64,000 nt of DNA from Pogostemon cablin (taxonomy: Eukaryota > Streptophyta > Magnoliopsida > Lamiales > Lamiaceae): the NCBI GenBank assembly GCA_023678885.1, contig CM043001.1, forward strand, positions 1,188,001-1,252,000, written 5' to 3'. The position numbers and the translations under genes were made by a program. Positions 9,106 to 20,940 of this stretch are shown here, piece after piece. Position 1 is the stretch's first letter, and each line of letters begins with the position of its first letter. Below the pieces are notes generated by a model, which was given only the letters and a program-made list of their open reading frames with translations, did not search any database and had not been told where the DNA came from.

Positions 9106-11087
9106 TGATAGGCTTTTTCTGCGCACTATAATTAAATCCTCAAGTGTAAGGATATCAATTGTAGCAGCAAGCACCCAAGTTAAATTATCGATCTCACTGA
9201 GACAGCTAATTATTTATTTTACTATTAATTACTAATTAATCAGAATTGAGTAACCAATATTCAGAGTATTGTAGTGAATTAATTATCTAAATTACTGAAA
9301 TATTAAATAACGGAATTATTAAAAGCAATAAAAATAAAAGCAAGTTTCTAATCAAGAGATGACAAACAGTTCTAAGGTATCAGGTAGAGACCAATTAATT
9401 TGGGTTATTAAACTTACGATTGTTCATTCATGCAGTTTCACTGAAAATACACCACATATCCCTGTTATCCCACCGAATATGATTCGATTCTAAGCTAACA
9501 GTATACTCTGGTTTAAATCCTAAGGTGCGCAAATATTACCAAGCCTTATTCCTAGATACTAATCAAAGCAAGCAACAATACCTCCGGATAGTAAGCCCGA
9601 CTAACAAGATATTTTCTGGAATTACTACAAGGTTCTATTCACTTCCTACTTGATTGTCTAATTGCATTGTTCCACTAAACTAATCAAGTATTTGATTAAC
9701 CAGTTCATGAAATTAAAGTGCTTATAGCGGAGCTACTCTAATCCCTAACAGATAGACAATACCAATCATGAACGCACACAAGCTAACACAATAATCCAAG
9801 CATTATAGCGGATGTCATGAATATATTATGAAGACGTTACGAAGCAGAAAAGCATGTCTTAATAAAATAAGTAAAATCAAAAGCTTAACTGCGTAAAATC
9901 CCAATCTTTGGTCTAAATCCCCAAATCAATTAAATCAATCCATCAAACCTTAGGACTGTATATAAAATTAGCCCATGAGATTACAAGCAATCCTCATGGC
10001 TAAGCAATTCATAACAATAATCGAAGTAAAAGGAAGGAAAAGATAGGAATTATGAAACCCTAGTGTAGACGTAGTCTTTCGTTCCTTTTCCGTCTCTCCA
10101 ATTACTTGATTCTCCCTCAATTAGCACTTGGAACCCTCTTGGAAGTGGATGGATGGTGAAATCAGGTTGTAAATCTGATATGGAGGTGTTGGAGGTGTGA
10201 ATTGATGATGGATTATGGATGGGTTCTCTCCAATTTGTATCTCGATCTCCCTAATTATTTCTAGGACTGATGCAGGGCTTTTTTGCGATCGAAACTGCTT
10301 CAGAATCGCGATTAGAGGGTATATATACACTGCTGCATCGAACAGGTCTCGTTTGGGCCCGATTTTGGTCCGCTCGGCACCTTGCTCGAGCCGAGCTCAT
10401 GGCCGAGCGTCCCCCAAACCAGCCGAGCATTATATGATTGGAATGGGAACGTCGTGTAGGCTCTGAGGGCACCCCACTCGGCTGGAAATTCGCAAAATGT
10501 TGGTCCCGCTCGAGCCGAGCGGCCTCCCGAGCTGCGGAGACTGCACTGCGCGACTTCACCGTTTTGAGCATAACTTCTTCATACGGACTCCAATTTGAAT
10601 GATTTTTACATTCACGTGTTCCTCTTTTCCTTTTCTTTCTATCCATATAAAGAACTCTCAGAAACTCCGATATTTGTATATGTAAAAAGTCATGCAAAGT
10701 GGCTCCTCGGTACAGCGTGCGCGATGTTAGCACTTTGATCATAACTTTCTCGTTTGAAATCCAATTGGGGTGTTCTTTATGTCAAAATGACCCTCTCTTC
10801 TTTTTCTTTCCAACCATATATCACATGATCAATTTGGACTTATACAAGAATACAGAAAATTTGTGCAACATGAACTGTATTTTTCAGCATTCCTTCTCAC
10901 TTTCACTCCTCATTTCAACTTTGAACTTTTGATCATGTTTTACCCTTTAAAACTCAACAAAACACCTTAGTAGCATCTTAATTATGCAAGATATGAAAAC
11001 CATGCCATTCTATACAAAATCATGGCCACATTCTATCAAAAACGGTGTAATGTGAGACCTAAAATACGTGAAATTCCACTCTCAACA
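9106..11087 (-). repeat. E1 5' LTR (promoter copy)
   Basis: Second LTR, 1,982 bp, drives transcription towards lower coordinates. The minus-strand TATA box is at about 10318-10328. Six exact GCCGAG or CTCGGC hexamers, several within CTCGAGCCGAG palindromes, lie at 10370-10530, directly upstream of that TATA box. It is bounded outside by the GAGCC target duplication. Confidence 0.93.
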
Positions 11088-11312
11088 GAGCCCATAAGGC
11101 AATTAAACACATGGAGTGCAAGTACCACCTATTACGAGAAATCGTATGATGAGGGGAAGGTTGTTGTCGCCTAGATTGCATCGGATGATGACCTAGTAAA
11201 TTCCTTTACAAGGACCTTAAGGCGAGAGCTTTTGATGGTCGTGTAGTGGGAGTGGAAATCAGATGTATGGCAGAAGACATGACATCATAGTCTTTTAGTA
11301 TAAGTGGGAAAT
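11088..11312 (+). pseudogene. End of copia C1 RNase H and polypurine tract
   Basis: Continuation of the reading interrupted at 2114: SHKAIKHMECKYHLLREIV (about 11089-11145) is the conserved end of copia RNase H, followed by the decayed DLVNSFTRTL segment. AAGTGGGAAA just before 11313 is the polypurine tract. No intact frame. Confidence 0.85.
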
Positions 11313-12646
11313 TGTTGGATTGTATACTAAAAGTCTAGCTTTTTGTATGAACAATATTGTAACAATTAATTTGAAATGAGAATCATATGATCAAATGATT
11401 GCATCTTATAATTTATTTATATGTTCGATGCAATAGTCCACTTACTTTATACTGTAGATAATATGTTGTGCGACAACACGCGGAAGATCATATTATCGGT
11501 TTCCTTATAAAGTATAAACTGATGCTCACAACCGAGATAGACGGGGACTCTCTATCGGGATGGTTGTAGTGTAGTTTGGTATTAGCTTGTCTTGGCTATA
11601 GAATCACATTAGTGCACTTGTGTGTATTGAGCAGGACCGCTTGAGATCGTTCGACATATACTGACTTATAGGATAACTTGATCTTAGTTATTATGGAAGT
11701 TCGTGCTCTTAATCCCTATACAATTACCTCGACACGTAGGGCAGTATGTATTTCTTTGATTCATCAATGGGTGAGATTTACATGTAATTAAATCAACAAA
11801 CTCGATGAGTTGGGAAGTAGTGCTGTCTCTATGGTGTGCTGTTGATTGTAGAAGGAATCCGTGTCCGTCATAGGTTGATGATGTCCCCTTGAGGAGCTCA
11901 TAAGGATTATCATGTAAACCCTGCAGGTGGAATTTATTCCGGCATGATAATGAGGTTGAGTGGTACTACTCTTGGATAAGATATTAATTAATTGAGTTGT
12001 CAGTAACATAATTAATTAATGGACATTGTATATCTTAAACATGGGGAGACTAACGGGCTCATAATAAGAAGGAGCCCAAAACGTAATTTTGGGATTGGTA
12101 TGGTAGTGCAGTAATAATATTTTAGTGGAATATATTATTATTATTGGACTTAAGTATAAGCTTTGGGCTAAGCTTGGATACTTAAGCCCAATGGAGGCCC
12201 AACCCAATTTCTCCTCCTGGTCCCTGCTGTAGCCCATGTATATAAGTCACCTCAGCTTATCTAGAACCCTAATATAATTTAATTGATTATTCACGTGTGA
12301 TGAGGGTTGAGAGCAGATTGAGGAGGTCTCGTAGATCGTCGCCCACACGACGTCGAGATCGGACTTGGGACATACAACAGAAGATCAGAAGGTAGTTTGC
12401 TGCTGCTGTCCCTGACCTTGCGAAATTTGTATAAATTCGTACAGTGCTCAGAATTTGATGATCAATATACTGACGGAAAGCTGTCGAAGAGAGAATTGTC
12501 TGAACGCAAAGATCACTCAATTCCAATATCATACGAGAAAGTTATGGCCATTCTCGTGGGACTGCGCAGGCTGCCTGCGAGAATTAATCTTCATCAACAT
12601 ACCCTGGTGAACGGTAATCGTTTCTATGATTTATTGCTTCCGCTGT
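11313..12646 (+). repeat. C1 3' LTR (copia)
   Basis: Starts TGTTGGATTG immediately after the C1 polypurine tract and runs for about 1.33 kb. The right border is uncertain: it is either at the next TGTTAG (12647) or about 20 bp further on. ORFs inside it (for example 12397-12651) are chance. Confidence 0.65.
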
Positions 12647-13510
12647 GTTAGAAACATATGAATCCCTAACGGGTCACGTTAACCAAACGATCGAGCGCCA
12701 ATAAACACATGACTCGGATCGCCCCGCGATCCTATAAGGAGTATCCTACTATATATACTTTACCTTTGAGGTATAAAAATCAATAAAATCTTTTGAAGCT
12801 TACCCTTTACCACACTTCACCAGCTTGCACTTGAGTTGTTTTGAAAATAAATTCAAAATATTTTTCAAGTGCTATATTGGAACGTTCATAACTTAGTTGT
12901 CTTATTGAATCATATTCTCATGATCTCCTCTCATCATAATTAAGTTACTGCTATGAACGTTCTTTAGTGCGTGGAGTTTAATCACATTCCCTTACTGCAT
13001 TTGTCATTAGATCTCCAGTTATGTCTTTTGTTAGTGGATCCGCGATATTTTTCTTAGACTTTACATAGTCGATGTAAATTTTTCTACTAGAGATCAAATG
13101 TCTAACATGATTATTTTCCCTTATGTGTTACATGTAACTTTGTGCTCTCACAATAGCTATTGTGATATCACAATGTATCATTACATGAGACACTGGTTTG
13201 CTCCAACAAAGAATATCCTCTAAGAAGTTTCTAATTCATTTGATTTCTTCGCCAGCTTTGGCTAATGCAATGAAATCTGAATCCATTATGGATCAAGCTA
13301 TGCATGTTTGTTTAAAGGATCTCCATGATACTGCTCCTCTACCTATGGTAAATACGTAACCACTTGTGGATTTATAGTCTTTTAAATCGGTTGTCTAATT
13401 AGCATCCGTGAATCCTTACACCACGGCTGAATATTTTTTGCACAGTATGCCAAAACTTAGAGTATATTTCAAATATCTAAGTATTCATAGTCAATGCTAT
13501 TCTAAACACA
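12647..13510 (-). pseudogene. Minus-strand copia relic: LTR end plus RNase H
   Basis: 12647-12960 looks like an LTR end in minus orientation (on the + strand it starts TGTTAGAAAC). 12985-13510 read on the minus strand gives copia RT tail and RNase H in one broken frame: YLKYTLSFG-like text, SGYVFTIGRGAVSWRS, then ALAKAGEEIK, IRNFLEDI, and IYIDYVKSKKNIADPLTKD at its end. Several stops (for example WIRN with a stop before IRN) show it is dead. It is a different copia family from C1 and has the opposite orientation. Confidence 0.75.
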
Positions 13511-14600
13511 AGAAGGTTATGGCTTAACTCTCGCTACACTAACATGCATAATTTATATCATAATATGATTCAATCAAAATCCTAAGCACATAATTGGATT
13601 GACTATCCTAACCATGTAAATAGAGAAATTAACTACACACATCATAGTATGAATCAAGCAAATCATAGATCATGAGATAAATTCCAAAACCACATCAATT
13701 AAACCATTAAAAATCTAACAAGTTTAGAATTCCTTAATGCATCATGTGAGTAGCCTCATAAGAGGACTAGCCAATAATCATCATCATTCTTACAATATAG
13801 AAACGCTTACATGAATCCATTATTGCAAATAAACTAAAGAAATTACAAATCAAAGGTAAAATATTGCTTCCCTATTTGAATTGGGGAGAATACTTCCTTC
13901 AAGATGCAAATCCATCTTTTCATGCCTCAATTCTCCTTAGAAATGGAATGGTATATGGATGATGTGATGATCCATAGAAGATGGTGAGGAATTGGATGGA
14001 AAATAGATTGGAGATGAGAGTCTGTGAGAAAATGGTGTAGTAGTGTGCGAATAAATATGGAAACTGCCCATAATGAATATCTTTCGTAATTTTCAAGCAA
14101 ATGATGTATTTATAGCCCTAGAACCTTCTCGAAACAGTTTGATTAAGTTCTACTTTTTGGCTGAACTCGACTCGAGCACTGCAACTCGATTCGAGTAGCA
14201 ATAGCATTTTCTCGGCAGATTTCAGGCTTGACACATGCAGCTCGACGAACATGAAAGGCCAAGTATATGTCTCTGATGTGTACAAATGACGTGGTGCTCG
14301 AGTATGCAAAACTCGACACGGGTTATGTGAATGGACTCGACTCGAAACCTATGATCGAGTCGAGTTCCATCGACTTTTGGGCCTTTTCTCCCATTTCGGC
14401 TCTCAATTCTATTTTGCTATATTTTTTACCTGTTTCATACATAATTAAGCTCATTTTCACACATTTAACAATTTATAGCACAAATTTCCATATGAACATA
14501 AATTACCACCAAAAGCTATACAAAACGGATAAAATTATACTAAAATAAACATAAAAAGATACTAATATTTAGGTGTAAATAGCTACAATTAATTTCAAGT
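13511..14600 (-). repeat. Athila-type LTR fragment with CTCGACTCGA cluster
   Basis: No gene. The layout matches the E1 and E2 LTRs in minus orientation: a minus-strand TATA box (GCTATAAATAC, about 14107-14117) and directly upstream of it (14150-14370) a cluster of CTCGACTCGA, CTCGATTCGAG and CTCGACAC motifs. Borders are not resolved. It probably belongs to a third family of the same lineage. Confidence 0.5.
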
Positions 14601-15203
14601 ACCAACATCTCAAGCTCACTTCATTAACAATTTTCGAAAATGTCACATGTCATAAACAAGTCACTATAATCAACCAAAATCATCACGTCCCTACAATATT
14701 TGTTTCCAACGGAAACATCACTACCGCATTTGGATACTCCCAAAAAATTCTAAAATCAAACAATTAGGTGTAAATAGATCCTCAAAATTTCGACCAATCA
14801 TGGACGCTGGAAGGTCCTCTATTCGACCAATGTTGGACGAAAAATCTTAGATTGTTCGTCCGGTGTTGGACAATAGTCTTTACAATTTATGTCCTGTGTT
14901 TGACGAAAATTTTGATGTGGTCTAACAATCCAAGAACTCTCAGCCTTTGTTGGACGTGATTTTCGTGACAACATGTATACACAAATGCTTAAAAATAAGT
15001 TTTAAATTGGTTAAAAGGTTTAAAATAAAGTATCTTATAAATGTTGTGTTTAGATGGGAGGATTTGAGGAGGGATTTTTATGTTTGGATCCATCATTAAA
15101 TCCAAGATTTCAAATTATGAATTTGATTTTTATGTTTTTTTAGTTGTTTTGGATGAATTTCTTACTCAAACTGTGTCATTTGAAATCCTTCAATTGTATA
15201 ACA
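14601..15203. repeat. Retroelement-derived, GTTGGACGA-rich stretch
   Basis: No gene. 14780-14965 contains repeated TGTTGGACGA, CGTCCGGTGTTGGAC and TTGTTGGACGT variants, comparable in style to the motif clusters of E1 and E2 but with a different core. The rest is AT-rich without recognisable features. Confidence 0.4.
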
Positions 15204-15205
15204 TA

Positions 15206-15458
15206 CTCCATCCGTCCCACGTTAAGGTTTACGCTTTCCATTTTGGGTTATCCCATATTAAGGTTTACATTTTCTTTTTTGTCAATTTGGGCCCACACAT
15301 AACAATTAATTATTCCATATGGAGCCACACATAACGCTAATACAACTACCGCCTTTTCATTAAATATTATTTCTCTCACCTCACTACATATTAAACTATT
15401 ATATCTTTTAATCTCCGTGCAAAAAACAAACGTCAATGTTAACGCGAGACGGAAGGAG
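15206..15458. mobile_element. Stowaway-type MITE
   Basis: 253 bp with terminal inverted repeats CTCCATCCGTCCCACGTTAA (left) and, on the opposite strand at the right end, CTCCTTCCGTCTCGCGTTAA. It is flanked by the TA dinucleotide target duplication (15204-15205 and 15459-15460). Non-coding; mobilised by Tc1/mariner transposases. Confidence 0.85.
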
Positions 15459-16679
15459 TATATATTAATATTTATAAAAATATATAAAATTAATTTTAAT
15501 TTTAAAAAAATATATGTATTTTTTAAATATAACCCCTGCCAGTAAACCACCCCCAACCCACCCATTAGAGATAATTCATTCTTCACAATATCACAAAGCC
15601 GTGACCTAATAAACCATCAGCAAGCATGGATAGATAACAAAAAGAGTGCTTCTAAACATAAACGGAAACATAATAAGGATTAAAAAGCATATGCTAAGAT
15701 CCAAGAAATATATGCTAAAAGATTTGCAGATGAAACTTATGATAAGGATCTATATACAATATTTCATAGCTGGAATAAAAGGAAAACCTCTTGATTGGTA
15801 AGAAAGACAAGAAAAATGAGAGAGAAACAGAGTAAAAATGAAGTTTCGTTAACAATGGCTATAGACACCACCGTCCAACAACTCATTTTTCACCAAGCGA
15901 CCAGATCTACCCCATTGACATTTCAAAAATTCACCATGATAGAATATTCTCAAGCTTAATCATCAATTTATTTCCAATTATTAGAGCCGTCAAAACAGGT
16001 TAAGCCTGCCGAGCTGGCCCGCCCCTGCCTCTATAAAAGGTGGGTTAGGTTGTAAGATTTACAGCCTGTTTAGAGGTGGGTCTAAACGGGTTGACCGTTT
16101 GGCCTGCCATTTTTTTCTAATGGTCTATTATTTAATATTTCAAACTATTGTTGTTCTTTTTTTTATTAATTTTTTAAACAATGAATTAAATCATAAGATG
16201 AATATTCTAAGTATTTTGTACTGTAGTATAATATACAAAATTCATAAAAATTTTAAATCATATTTTGCTTAATTTGAAATTATTTTTAATTTTTAAAATT
16301 TTAATATATAAATGTATGTATATGGATTAGAAGCAAATGCAAATGATAAACCTTTAAAACATCTAATCCTTTGAAGATTGACGAGGATATAATTGATCAA
16401 CATGATGATTGAGATATTTATATTATTATGTTACGATTGATGAGTTTTGAAGAGACTTTATAATTATGTTTGAGCTTAGTGATTGACCTTTAGAACTAGT
16501 AAGCTTTTTATGATTTAATTTGTGTTATTTGAGAATAATTAGACTTAAGTTGTTTTATTTATATATAATTAGTAAATTTTATGTTGTTTGATTAATGATC
16601 TTTGTTTATATTTAATTGTTTATGGGATTATTTTGTAAAATCTATATTTACATTTAATTATCTAATTGTCATTATAGTA
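15459..16679. other. AT-rich intergenic stretch, no gene
   Basis: I see no coding signal. At 15985-16115 is text such as GAGCCGTCAAAACAGG and AAACGGGTTGACCGTTTGG, reminiscent of the ends of hAT-type elements, but no matching second end or target duplication was found. Confidence 0.4.
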
Positions 16680-16860
16680 CTCCCTCCGTCTGGGTGCATT
16701 TACTTTTTGCACATGATTAAGGAGTACTCCCTCCGTCCCATCCAAATGGTTATATATTTCCATTTTGGGCGTCCCATCCTAATGGTTATATTTCTCTTTT
16801 TAGCATATGGGACCCACACAAATTAATTACTTCTCTCTCTATGGGCCCACTGATGAGAAT
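16680..16860. mobile_element. Two truncated Stowaway MITE ends in tandem
   Basis: CTCCCTCCGTCTGGGTGC starts at 16680 and CTCCCTCCGTCCCATCC at 16727, each preceded by TA. The first copy is cut after 47 bp by the second. No right-hand inverted repeat is visible for either, so both are remnants. The first resembles the start of the element at 60208. Confidence 0.65.
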
Positions 16861-18049
16861 GGAAATTCATGATCTTTTAGGTTCGATTTGATACCTCGTT
16901 GATGTATTTTGTTGTGATATTAGCACGAAAAGGTAATGCTCTTGTTGTTACCGATAAAAGGTGCTCGAGAGGTATTTTATCGTGTTTTTCAAAGGAAAAG
17001 AGGGATAAATTGATCAAGTATCGAATGTGAGTAAAATATAGCTGGATAGTTGAAGAAGAGGGTCACACGGCCATAGTCGTGTACCATTACTTCTGGCCGT
17101 GTGAGAGTTTATTCTGGCCGTGCGAGATTCCTTGTTGCCATGCAAGAAAATTTGTCACACGGTTGATACCGTGTGACAATACACGATTGTGTTTCTTATC
17201 ATTCAATCTTCTCTTATGGAGCTTATTTGATGGTTGTTTGAAGCTATAAGATTAGGTTGGATTATGTAGTTGGATTGGTGTGAATTTGTGAACATATTAT
17301 GGTTGGGGATTTGCTTGCATGGTGTTTGTTCACGCTATTGACGAACAGTGAGATTTTGAGCCTTGAATTTGTAATTGTTATACGATTCATTCTTTCATCA
17401 TTTATATGTATGTGCTCTAGAACTTTCCATTCGTCTTGCTTGAGGCTACGTTTGTGTGGAGACTTTTGAAAATGATTTTAGGTCATCTTTGATCTTTAAA
17501 GTTAGAGCCAAATACATATTTTTCCTACCTTTCAACATTATCCATTGCTAGCCAACATGAGCCATTTTAGCCTATATTTTTTGATAAGTACATCATCTAG
17601 CCAAATATCACTTAAAGCTAAGAAAGAACCTATGTGTGGAGATTGATTAGAGAAAGTGTAGCTAGACAATGTGAAAGGCAAGAGAATGAAGGAAGGAAGA
17701 AAAAAAAGGGTTACAAAAGAAGAATATGAGATATAAAAGAGCGTGAAAGAAAAAGAAAATCACGAAAGAGCTTGAATTGTTATTGTGATATATTTTAAAA
17801 GATCAAGTTCAAGAAAAACTTAAAGAAGGAAATTGTTGTTGTCCATGAAAAGGGGAAGTTGAAAAAGTTGTGAATAAGTGATAAGAAAGAAGGAAAAGAT
17901 GTGGAAAAAGAAATAAAAAAGGATTACAAAACTTCAATAGGATCTCTCCACACTTTTAGTCACATTTATCCTATATGTACTCTTTCCTAACCAAAGAGCC
18001 TTCATTACATCCAGATGAAAAGTCCTATTTGATTTGAATGTTGACTCAT
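16861..18049 (+). repeat. Athila-type internal 3' region fragment, CACACGG-rich
   Basis: No ORF. 17390-18040 reads on the + strand like the 3' non-coding interior of E1 and E2 in reverse: CTAGAAC, TTGAGGCTACG, TTAGGTCATCTTTGAT, ACCAAAGAGCC and a long A/G-rich run. At 17045-17190 is a cluster of CACACGGCC, GGCCGTGTGAG and CACACGG..CCGTGTGAC palindromic motifs. The fragment ends where the E2 LTR begins, so E2 was probably inserted into or recombined with this opposite-strand relative. Confidence 0.55.
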
Positions 18050-19591
18050 TGATGAGCGTTTTCTCAACACACAAAATTAATCCTCAAGTATAAGGATATC
18101 ATTGTAGTCTCGATAGGCGACCAAGTGATTATCGAACTCAAGGAACGGATGATTATCAATTTAATTATATTCTAATTAACTAAGATTATGTTGGCAAATT
18201 GATTGATTTGTTTATAAAAGTAAATAACATATAATTGAAATAGCAAAGTAAATAAGCAAGCAATAGAGAAATTTCGGTTGTGATCAAGTAAGTAATAGAG
18301 TAGTTCTTCAAGTAATCCAGTTTTACTTATTAATTTCCTTTCCATGTGTTGATGCCCGACTTTACCTTATAGTTTATGGACGCATCACGAAACCATGCAA
18401 GCATACTTTATAGACACAAGTAAGCAAGCGTATTACACGTGTGAATATCCTCGGAGCAAGAGATATACTTCATCCTCCTTTCTAGGTACTATCATAATCA
18501 ATTATTTCTCATGCATTTAGTACTCTAACCCGATTTGATCTCCCTTTTTAGGTATTATAAAGTTATACTCTTTATCCTACTTATTCACCCTAATACGATT
18601 CAATTAAAAAGTATCTATATAAGATAGTTCTAATAAGACTTTGAAATCCCTTCACTTAGAATTATAACATGCAATCCTGCTCAGCGGGTTCAGACTCTAT
18701 ATACCAATTGATGATACACAAAACGACCGTGAGTATGAATTGAAAAAGCACAATCTTATATAGAATAAATCACAAGTAGTGTTGTACGAAGTTTACACAT
18801 GGAAATTCAATTAACTCATAAAACTTTCATAACCCTAGAACTACCGGAGCAGTTCTAGCCTATGATTGATCTAGGAACAATCATGGCTAGTTGGTATGAT
18901 CTTACTTGACTCGCCAGATGAACCTCTCCTCACGATTTCTTCGGATGATGGTAGGATTTGGTAAAGGATGGATGATGAATACTCGATAAATTCTCCTGCG
19001 AAAGCTCTTTTTTTATACTTGTAAACTTTCCTTCAGGGCCTTGGATGGGCTTTTTGAGCGAACACACGCACTGAAGGTGTAAAATATGAATTTAGTAAAT
19101 TTTCGTACATCAGTTCGACCAAATAGATTGGTCAAACTCGTCCAGGCAGGTCGAATCCATCTGTAACTCGGCCTCTAATTCTGGATTCGATCAGAGTATT
19201 GGTCGAACTGGATACTTCCTGGTCGAACCCGGTACTGCTTCTGTTTAGGCTTCGAGTTCGATCACGGTTTGACCAAGGGGTTTGGTCGAACTCGTCTGTC
19301 GTGGTCGAAAGGCACTTCTCCGCGCTCAGTTCGATCAGCAGTGCTGGTCGAACTCCCTCCTTCTTGGTCGAATCTGACCCCTGCTTGGTTGAATCACATG
19401 CCTCCTTCTTCTTCTTTCTGGATCCTATCACTTCCAACTCGTTTTTCTTAAAAAATCAACTCAAATAGCCTTGTAGATATATGATTCGTGACTTTCCACC
19501 ATGTATACCGATTCACATCGAATTACAACCATTTATCATACCATAAGTACACGAATCTGGGCTCAAAACTAGTGAATTTACATACTCATCA
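18050..19591 (-). repeat. E2 3' LTR
   Basis: 1,542 bp, starts TGATGAGCG and ends CTCATCA on the + strand. Its first 100 bp resemble the E1 LTR (ATCCTCAAGTATAAGGATAT). A minus-strand TATA box (AAGTATAAAA) is at 19011-19020. Upstream of it, at 19105-19395, is a cluster with at least seven exact GGTCGAA heptamers plus TTCGACC variants. It is followed inside by the polypurine tract. Confidence 0.87.
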
Positions 19592-19602
19592 AACCCCCAA
19601 AC
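19592..19602 (-). promoter_or_regulatory. E2 polypurine tract
   Basis: Minus strand GTTTGGGGGTT directly before the LTR start, identical in core to that of E1. Confidence 0.75.
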
Positions 19603-20940
19603 TTGCATGTTTCTCGTCCCGAGGCAACGATATCAAAACCAATGAGTAGCGTAAAATTCACCAACTACCAATACAATTCATACTCACACATGCAATTCAT
19701 CAATCGAACACAAGTATTACTAGCATCATATGCTTCATTCATGCCAAATATCACTCGATTACATTACCTTTCGGAGTAGAAAATATCTAGCTCACAAGAT
19801 AAATATTTACTCTCACTCTCAAGTGTAAAAGATGTACACTTTAATAGGTTAGTGTTTACACTCATATTCAATCCATACTTCCGTGTAACCATAAGCTTGG
19901 CAAGGGTTTCAAAACTCAACTTATAACCAATTCCTTGCTAGGATCACAAAGGACTTGCTTTTGGGTTGTAATATTGGCTCTTTGGTAAAGGTAGGAGAAT
20001 TTAGGTAAAGTGACTAATTCACTAGTAGAAAATTACCTTGGATTTTTGCTTTTCGTCATATAGCTTCGTCTGTTTCTCTATCTTCTTCTCATAAACTTCA
20101 TAGTTTAAATTCTCCTTCTTTTTCTTAGCATCAACATCATATTTCTTCAATGAACAAGGGTACCGATTTCAAACACTACCCTTCTAAGCAGTCGGGGTAC
20201 CAGTTTCAGGCACTACCCCTAAACAAGATTTAACTATACTTCTTTATTTTTTTAATTCTCAACCAAGCTTCCATCTTTTTCATTCTTTCAAGCACTTACG
20301 CACCTCAACTCTCTACTAATGAATAGAATATTCGACAAGGCTTAAGTAAAGGTTTAATAAGGATTTTATCAAGGCTTGCCAAAGAAAAAGCTTTTTAAGG
20401 CTCAAAAGGGCTTACAATGATACATATATAACATGTAAGGTAAAATTTTGACTAAATGACTTGATTACACAATAATGGCCTAAGATCATGTCCTAGCAAT
20501 TCCTCATTCATAAGTTTCACATAAGATGCCAAGCCAAGTTCTAGAATACGGTTATACGAACGATTCTCTCAAGAAAAAATTATCATGAACTAGCATGATT
20601 TAAATGGTTCAAATCCTCACATGGATAAATAGATTCCTAAGTACTCCTCAAAGTAAATAACCAAGATCAATTTCACAATAAATTCACATACTTATCAAGC
20701 ACACATGCTTCTAATCAATAAAAATTAACACATGTAATATACGAATGCATCATACTCAACCAAGAACCCTCATAGCAAGACAATCCATACAAGTATAATT
20801 ACCCACAAGTATCAATCATCACCTCTCAGTCTAACATCCAATCAATTCAATATACGTACATGCCACTCACACCACAAGCACCCATCCTGTAAAGAGAAAA
20901 AGAGAAGGGAGATGAGATGAAATTGACAAAGAACAAAAAC
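19603..20940 (-). other. E2 3' non-coding interior
   Basis: About 1.3 kb without genes. It is collinear with 4108-5300 of E1: the block 19940-19995 (GGCTCTTTGGTAAAGG), two stem-loop units (20157-20182 and 20194-20219) and GGCCTAAGATCATGTCCTA (about 20473). Confidence 0.7.

Larger units (their letters stand above)
2115..11087 (-). mobile_element. E1: non-autonomous Athila-type Ty3/gypsy retrotransposon, complete with both LTRs
   Basis: Complete LTR element in minus orientation, 8,973 bp. Both LTRs are 1,982 bp, start TG and end CA. The 5-bp target duplication GAGCC flanks it (2110-2114 and 11088-11092) and lies inside the RNase H of copia element C1. The interior carries gag and aspartic protease only; reverse transcriptase, RNase H, integrase and the ATHILA-type third ORF found in E2 are absent, while the flanking non-coding parts are kept. 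It would need enzymes from another element. By my eye count the LTRs differ at about 45 positions with no indel (about 2.3%), so insertion is fairly recent. The primer-binding site resembles the tRNA-Asp complement typical of Athila. Confidence 0.93.

Noticed and set aside
15985..16115. hAT-like end with GAGCCGTCAAAACAGG
   Set aside because: No second end and no 8-bp duplication found, so not called as an element.
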